In this document: one piece after another, positions 54,699-59,463 of the stretch
Position numbering within the stretch: position 1 is the first letter of the stretch
Layout: every line of letters starts with the position of its first letter
NCBI RefSeq assembly: GCF_000708715.2
Contig: NZ_JENB01000034.1
Coordinates: 1-59,463 of the forward strand
Direction: 5' to 3'
Length of the DNA stretch: 59,463 nt
Source: Pseudomonas putida W15Oct28
GTDB lineage: Bacteria > Pseudomonadota > Gammaproteobacteria > Pseudomonadales > Pseudomonadaceae
Position numbers and translations under genes: made by a program
The notes under the pieces: generated by a model
The model's database searches: none
Told to the model about the DNA's origin: nothing
Seen by the model: only the letters and a program-made list of their open reading frames with translations

Positions 54699-56036
54699 TC
54701 AGATGGTACTACGGACTCCAGGCCGTACAGCATCCGGTCCCACCTCATCATGCAACGAAATCCGCGAAGTCTCCGGCAACGCCAACCCGCCCACCAACGC
54801 CACCAGCGCAATCACCACCAGGTAAAACGCTGGTGCCAGGCTGCTGCCGGTCTGCCCGATCAGCCAGGTCGCCACCAGCGGCGCGGTGCCGCCAAACAGC
54901 GTATAGGCCACGTTGTAGGTAATCGCCGAAGCGGTATAGCGGGTGCGGGTTGGGAAGCTCTCCGACAGCAACGCCGCGGTAACCACGCCACTGCACAAGG
55001 CCCCCACCGCCAGCAGGATCACCCCCAGCAGTGCGCCGGACATCGAGCCCGAGCTGGCCAGCCAGTACGCCGGGAACACGCACAGCATCACCCACAGGCA
55101 GGTAAAGCCAATGGTCTTGCGCCGCCCCACCCGGTCCGAAAATGCCCCGGCCAGCGGGCAGCCGACGGCGGCGAACAGCAGCGCCACGGTGGTCACCAGC
55201 AGCGACTGCGCGCGGGTCAGGTTGCCCACCAGTTGCAGGTACGTGGCGAAGTAGGTGGTGAACATGTAGAACGACAAGGCGGTCAGCGAGATGAACGCCC
55301 CCAGGTTGCGAATGACCCGGCCATGGTGACGCAGGGTGTCTTTGAGCGGCGAATGCTCATGCTCCTTGCCTTGGGCGACGGCTTCGCGAAATGCCGGGGT
55401 TTCTTCCATGCGCCAGCGCAGGTACAGGCCAACCAACCCCAGCGGTGCGGCGATCAGGAAAGGAACGCGCCAGCCCCAGGCATTCATCGCCTCGGCCGAC
55501 AGGCTGGCTTCCAGCCCATAGGCGATCACGGCGGCGCAGGCGAAGGCGGAAAAGGTCGAGACCGGCACGAAGCTACCGTAGAAGGCACGCCTGTCGTTGG
55601 GCGCGTGCTCCATCAGGTAGGCGCAGGCCCCCGCGTACTCGCCGCCGGCAGAAAAACCTTGCAGGCAGCGCGCCAGGGTCAGCAGCACGGGGGCTGCCAG
55701 GCCGATACTGGCGTAGGTCGGTAGCAGGCCGATCAGGGTGGTGGAACCTGCCATCAAGAGGATGGTCAGCGACAGGATGCGCTTGCGCCCCAGACGGTCG
55801 CCCAGCGCGCCGAACACGATCCCGCCCAGCGGGCGAAGGGCGAAGGCCACGGCGAACACCGCGAACGTCTTGAGCAAAGCCACGCTGGCGTCTTCGCTGG
55901 CAAAGAACTGGCTGGCGATCAGGGTGGCGAGAAAGCCATACACGGCGAAGTCGAACCATTCGACGAAATTGCCGATGGCCGAGGCGGCGATCACCCTGCG
56001 CAGGGTGGCGGGGGATACCTCATGAGGTGCGGACAT
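54699..56036 (-). CDS. MFS transporter, metabolite:H+ symporter (MHS) family
   Basis: A 445-residue major facilitator of the MHS/ProP-like group: IGNFVEWFDFAVYGFLATLIASQFF in helix 1, the RPLGGIVFGALGDRLGRKRIL signature after helix 2, and RCLQGFSAGGEYAGACAYLMEHAP in helix 4. MHS members take up organic acids, osmolytes or aromatic compounds. I chose the ATG at 56036, preceded by GGAGAG, over the ATG at 56057. The aroE-aroQ genes are 6 kb away, so a link to quinate uptake is only a thought. It is transcribed alone. Confidence 0.94.
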   Translation of the reverse strand: MSAPHEVSPATLRRVIAASAIGNFVEWFDFAVYGFLATLIASQFFASEDASVALLKTFAVFAVAFALRPLGGIVFGALGDRLGRKRILSLTILLMAGSTTLIGLLPTYASIGLAAPVLLTLARCLQGFSAGGEYAGACAYLMEHAPNDRRAFYGSFVPVSTFSAFACAAVIAYGLEASLSAEAMNAWGWRVPFLIAAPLGLVGLYLRWRMEETPAFREAVAQGKEHEHSPLKDTLRHHGRVIRNLGAFISLTALSFYMFTTYFATYLQLVGNLTRAQSLLVTTVALLFAAVGCPLAGAFSDRVGRRKTIGFTCLWVMLCVFPAYWLASSGSMSGALLGVILLAVGALCSGVVTAALLSESFPTRTRYTASAITYNVAYTLFGGTAPLVATWLIGQTGSSLAPAFYLVVIALVALVGGLALPETSRISLHDEVGPDAVRPGVRSTI

Positions 56037-56187
56037 GCGGGGGCTCTCCGGTTCCATTGGCAGCCATGATGAAAGTGGCGCGGTCGGGCCGCGCCATCAT
56101 TGTTGTGCTTGCCAGTAGATAACCGGGCGCAGGACGGTGCTTTGTCGAGGGCGACCTCGGGATACCTGATTCAACCGCTGTTGCGGT

Positions 56188-56946
56188 TTACAGCCGGCCC
56201 ACCTTCCAGGGGGCGTATTCCATTTCACTGTAACCCTTGGCCTGGCCGTGCTCGTCGGCGCTGAAGCCTGGTAGCGTGCTCAGGTCAAGCGCCATGCAGC
56301 GGCTGTTGACTTCGGCCTGCAGCTTGCCATCGAGGCGAAAGTCATCCGGCCGGTTCGGGTGGGGATAGATCTGCACCAGGCAGCCTTGGACCTTGCCCTG
56401 CGCATTCGCCTCATAATAAAGCGAGGCCCTGCCGATGCTGTCTACCGGCTGGTCGCGGAACAGGTGCTGCCAGAAAAATTCACGTTGTGCATTGGCCTTG
56501 CGCCGCGCTGTTTCAGGCGCCTGGGCCGCAGCGGGCAGCACCACGAACAGGGGCGCACGTACTTCCACCGTGCCGTCTTCGTCGCGCAGCGACTTGGGCA
56601 CCACGGGATAGATGGTTTTCCAGCATTGCGCCTCGACCACGCTGGTCAGCGACTTGAAGTCCGAGCGGGGCAGGTCGGCAGGCAGCACGGTTTCGTACTT
56701 GATCGGTGCCTTGCTGGCTTTGCAACTGATGGGCGCGGAATGCTGGTCGAGTTTGACATCCAGCATGACCACGCCGATCTGCTTGTCCGTGTCTGCTGTG
56801 GCGATGCCCAGCTTCAGGGCTTGTTGCATGTCGCTGACGAATGTCTGGCGCGCCTGTTTGTCCGCCTCGGAGGCAGGCCGGTTCTGGCAGCCCGCCATGG
56901 CGATGAGTGCGGCGGCCACGATTGCCGGAGACAACGATTTGAACAC
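56188..56946 (-). CDS. Hypothetical lipoprotein
   Basis: A 252-residue protein with a lipoprotein-like signal (VFKSLSPAIVAAALIAMAGC, Cys20; residue -3 is Met). The mature part has Cys residues in CKASKAPIKY, AQCWKTIY, GCLVQIYPHP and RCMALDLS, which could form disulfides. No family is recognised. The start is a GTG at 56946 with AAGGAAG seven bases before it. It is transcribed alone, between the MHS transporter and the TonB receptor on the same strand. Confidence 0.72.
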   Translation of the reverse strand: MFKSLSPAIVAAALIAMAGCQNRPASEADKQARQTFVSDMQQALKLGIATADTDKQIGVVMLDVKLDQHSAPISCKASKAPIKYETVLPADLPRSDFKSLTSVVEAQCWKTIYPVVPKSLRDEDGTVEVRAPLFVVLPAAAQAPETARRKANAQREFFWQHLFRDQPVDSIGRASLYYEANAQGKVQGCLVQIYPHPNRPDDFRLDGKLQAEVNSRCMALDLSTLPGFSADEHGQAKGYSEMEYAPWKVGRL

Positions 56947-57096
56947 AGAAACTTCCTTGATGTGATTGAGCCGTGCATCAATGCCGGCGGTAATGAGAAC
57001 CAACATTATTACTCGAAATGCGTGGGAGCTTTATATGGTTTGTGTGGAGAAATGTGGGCGCAAATGCCTTGCACAAAACCTGAAGCTGGCGCGATC

Positions 57097-57186
57097 ACTG
57101 TGGGAGCGGGCAAGCCCGCGAAGCAGGCGACGCGATAGATGGCACCGGCTGCGCCGGTGTTCGCGGGCATGCCCGCTCCCACAGTG
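57097..57186. repeat. Paired inverted REP elements (class 2)
   Basis: Arms CTGTGGGAGCGGGCAAGCCC and its complement enclose an inner CACCGGC/GCCGGTG stem, between the TonB receptor end and the lipoprotein start. Confidence 0.88.
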
Positions 57187-57200
57187 AACCGGGTTTGCGG

Positions 57201-59351
57201 TTAGAAGCGCATGTCCAGCGCCAGCTCCAAGGTGCGCGGCGGCCCCATGTAGTACTGGCTGTTGTAGGCCTGCTTGGCATACACCTCATCGGTCAGGTTG
57301 CGCACCCGCCCGGTCAGCGTGGTGTGCTCATCCAGCCGGTAGCGGGCGAACGCGCCGAACAGGGTGTAGGCCGGGGCCTTGAGGCTGTTGGCGTTGTCGG
57401 CATACACCGAGCCCACGTAGCGCCCGTCTGCGCCCACCGACCATGCCGACGACAGGCTGTAGGTCAGCCACAGGTTGGCGACATTGGCCGGCACGTTGGT
57501 CGGTGCATTGCCCTTGCGTGACACCGACTTGCCGTTTACTGCCTCGTTGAACTCATCGTACTGCGCATCGACATAGGCGTAGTTGGCCTCGGCCAGCAGT
57601 TTCGGCGTTACCTGGAGGCGACCGGACAGTTCGACACCGCGTGAGGTCTGCTGCCCGGCCTGGACCGTGAGGTTGGCGTCGGTCGAGTCGCGCACGGCAA
57701 AGTCCTTGCGCACGATCTGGTACAGCGCCAGCGTGGCGGCACCTCGCCCGTCGAGGAAGTCGAACTTGCTGCCCACTTCCCACTGCTCGCCCTTGGACAG
57801 GTCGAACAGCCCGACGTTGGAGTAGGTCGCCGCTGCCAGCGAACCGGCCGGTAAGTCGGCCGAAGAGCTGTACTGCACGTACACGCTGGCCGAAGGTGTC
57901 AACGCATAGGTCAGGCCGATGCGCCCGGACAGCGGTTCCCAGCGCCGTTCGAAATAGGCCGGCGAGGTGGGCGTGACTGCGCCGTAGTTGGTCACTTCCA
58001 TGTCCAGGTAGTCGTAGCGCAAGGCGCTCAGCAGGGCCAGGCGCTCGGTCAGTTGCAAGCGGTTTTCGGCGAACACTGCACGGTTGATGACCTCGTGGTG
58101 GCGTTGCTTGGTCAGGCCGGCATTCACCCCGGGGATGTCATCGAAGCTGCCGGGGTCGAAGTGATCGGCATCGACCACGTCACTCCAGCTGGCGGAAGTG
58201 GGGTAGAGGGTCTGGCGCATGCGCGAGTATTCCAGCCCCAGCGACCATTGGCTGGCCAGGCTGAACAGCTGGTTGTCGTGGCGCAGTTCGATGCGGTCGC
58301 CCAGCAGGTTCTGGTCGTGGCGCTGCAGGTAAGGGCTGCTGCGCTGCACCTTGCCGTCGCTGGTGTAGGCGTAGCGTTCAAGGTTGCGGTAATCGCGCTG
58401 GGCGTTGTAGTGGTACAGCGTGTTCTGCACGCTGGTGCTGTCGCTGATCTGGTAATCGAGGATCGAGCGCAGCCAGCGCACCCGTTGCTCATAGCGGCCG
58501 TCAGCGACGTTGTAGTTTTCGAAACGGCGGCTGTTGTCGATCTTCATCGTGCTGCGCCCGGGCAGGATCGGCGAGCCCCAGTAGGGGCTGTCTTCGCGGT
58601 CTTCCTGGTACTCCAGCGCCAGGGTGTGGGTGAGGTTGGGTGCCAGGTCGCTGAGCAGCGAAAAGGCCAGGCTGTCGGTGTGCCGTTCGTTGCGGTCGAC
58701 GTAGCCGTTGCCATGCCCGCGGCTGAAGTCCAGGCGCACGAAATGGCGGGCATCGGCGGGGTTGCTGGCCAGCGCCTGGTTGATCCCGAACGCCACCTCG
58801 CTGTCGTCGAAACTGCCATAGCGGATACGCCCGTCAATGATCTGCTGGTCGCGGCTGGCGAGTTTGGTGATGTAGTTGATCGAGCCGCCCACCGCGCCCG
58901 CGCCATGCAGGAACGAAGACGGCCCGCCAATCAGCTCGACGCGGTCGAGTACCCAGGCGTCCACTGGCCGGGTGGCGCTGCTGTAGCCCAGGTTGATGCC
59001 GTTGTACAACTGGGTGACCTGGTTCTGGGTAAAGCCGCGGTAGGCGACGAAGCCGCCAAAGCCGGGGTTGGCCGAGGCGTTGACACCGGTCATGGCGTTG
59101 ACCACGTCCTGGCTGTCCTTGGCGCCGCGTTCTTCGATCAGGCGGCGGTCCGAGACGCTGACCGAGGCGGGCGTTTCTCGCGCGGTCAGTCCAAGGCGCG
59201 AACCGGTACGGATCGGCTCGTCCAGCTGCACGCCGCTGGCGGCGTCGCGTTCGCCGTCGATGGTGGTGGCGCCGAGTTCGACAGGGGCGGTTTCAGCGCA
59301 GGCAAAGCTGCAGGTGCCCATGAGGAGCACCAGAGAGGTCTTGCGAAGCAT
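57201..59351 (-). CDS. TonB-dependent siderophore receptor
   Basis: A 716-residue outer-membrane receptor with a signal peptide (about 1-19), a plug domain (SVSVSDRRLIEERGAKDSQDVVNAMTGVNA, then VDRVELIGGPSSFLHGAGAVGGSINYITK) and a 22-strand barrel ending in Phe (ELALDMRF). It belongs to the siderophore receptor branch; the ligand is not readable. A TonB box-like ATTIDGE follows the signal, and there is no N-terminal signalling extension, so it is not a transducing receptor. I chose the ATG at 59351. No adjacent siderophore synthesis or sigma-factor genes are in the window; bases 59352-59463 hold its upstream region only. Confidence 0.93.
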   Translation of the reverse strand: MLRKTSLVLLMGTCSFACAETAPVELGATTIDGERDAASGVQLDEPIRTGSRLGLTARETPASVSVSDRRLIEERGAKDSQDVVNAMTGVNASANPGFGGFVAYRGFTQNQVTQLYNGINLGYSSATRPVDAWVLDRVELIGGPSSFLHGAGAVGGSINYITKLASRDQQIIDGRIRYGSFDDSEVAFGINQALASNPADARHFVRLDFSRGHGNGYVDRNERHTDSLAFSLLSDLAPNLTHTLALEYQEDREDSPYWGSPILPGRSTMKIDNSRRFENYNVADGRYEQRVRWLRSILDYQISDSTSVQNTLYHYNAQRDYRNLERYAYTSDGKVQRSSPYLQRHDQNLLGDRIELRHDNQLFSLASQWSLGLEYSRMRQTLYPTSASWSDVVDADHFDPGSFDDIPGVNAGLTKQRHHEVINRAVFAENRLQLTERLALLSALRYDYLDMEVTNYGAVTPTSPAYFERRWEPLSGRIGLTYALTPSASVYVQYSSSADLPAGSLAAATYSNVGLFDLSKGEQWEVGSKFDFLDGRGAATLALYQIVRKDFAVRDSTDANLTVQAGQQTSRGVELSGRLQVTPKLLAEANYAYVDAQYDEFNEAVNGKSVSRKGNAPTNVPANVANLWLTYSLSSAWSVGADGRYVGSVYADNANSLKAPAYTLFGAFARYRLDEHTTLTGRVRNLTDEVYAKQAYNSQYYMGPPRTLELALDMRF

Positions 59352-59463
59352 GTTTGTGTGTCTTCCACGCAAAGGTCATGGCTGACGGCGAACGCGCGCA
59401 CAGGCGCGCCCGGCTGAAGTCAGGCGAAATGAAGTACGGCTGCGGGGAAGACGGCGGGGGAGG

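Overview
The window is chromosomal DNA of a high-GC gammaproteobacterium, almost certainly the Pseudomonas putida group. The evidence is the gene content and order (cysI, metH, cti, nfuA, SCO/PCuAC, polB, aroE/aroQ, czcCBA), the P. putida-type cis-trans fatty acid isomerase, and many paired REP repeats of two or three pseudomonad sequence classes. No tRNA, rRNA, CRISPR array, prophage or insertion sequence was seen. I called 52 protein genes, several shorter than 60 residues.

Layout. 0.2-5 kb: a REP pair, an MlaA-type lipoprotein with a coupled small gene, an OmpR-type two-component pair, an NTF2-like protein and dkgB. 5.2-9.2 kb: a very large leucine-rich-repeat protein with a C-terminal NEL (IpaH-type) E3 ubiquitin ligase domain. 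9.3-22.8 kb: mostly core genes, namely cysI with DUF934, an orphan substrate-binding protein, metH, cti, an acyltransferase, nfuA, and the copper chaperones SCO and PCuAC behind a long hairpin-rich leader. 22.8-31.9 kb: transport and regulation, with AzlCD plus an AraC regulator, an SGNH-like protein, a YqcI/YcgG-LysE-LysR cluster, and a LysR/MFS pair whose MFS gene looks frameshifted near its end. 31.9-38.8 kb: polB and a second, divergent NEL ligase.

39-47.3 kb is a metal and redox block. An operon encodes a secreted precursor with five EGKCG motifs fused to two EF-hands, its MNIO (DUF692) modifying enzyme and the DUF2063 partner. A DoxX gene and a two-component system lie opposite. A nearly identical tandem TGTAT-N5-TGTAT element stands before both the precursor operon and the response regulator gene, so this system probably controls the operon. 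A lower-GC stretch of small ORFs and a DUF2790/thioredoxin-like operon follow. 47.4-59.4 kb: aroE-aroQ, czcCBA with a perfect CopR/CzcR-like operator, an MHS-family transporter, a lipoprotein and a TonB-dependent receptor.

Metal homeostasis is the recurring theme: SCO and PCuAC deliver copper to oxidases, the EGKCG/MNIO product is expected to bind copper, CzcCBA exports zinc, cobalt or cadmium, and the terminal receptor probably imports iron chelates. The two most unusual elements are the pair of NEL-type E3 ligases, a class known from animal and plant pathogens or symbionts, and the EF-hand-fused EGKCG precursor with its probable dedicated regulator. All statements come from reading the sequence; no database search was run.
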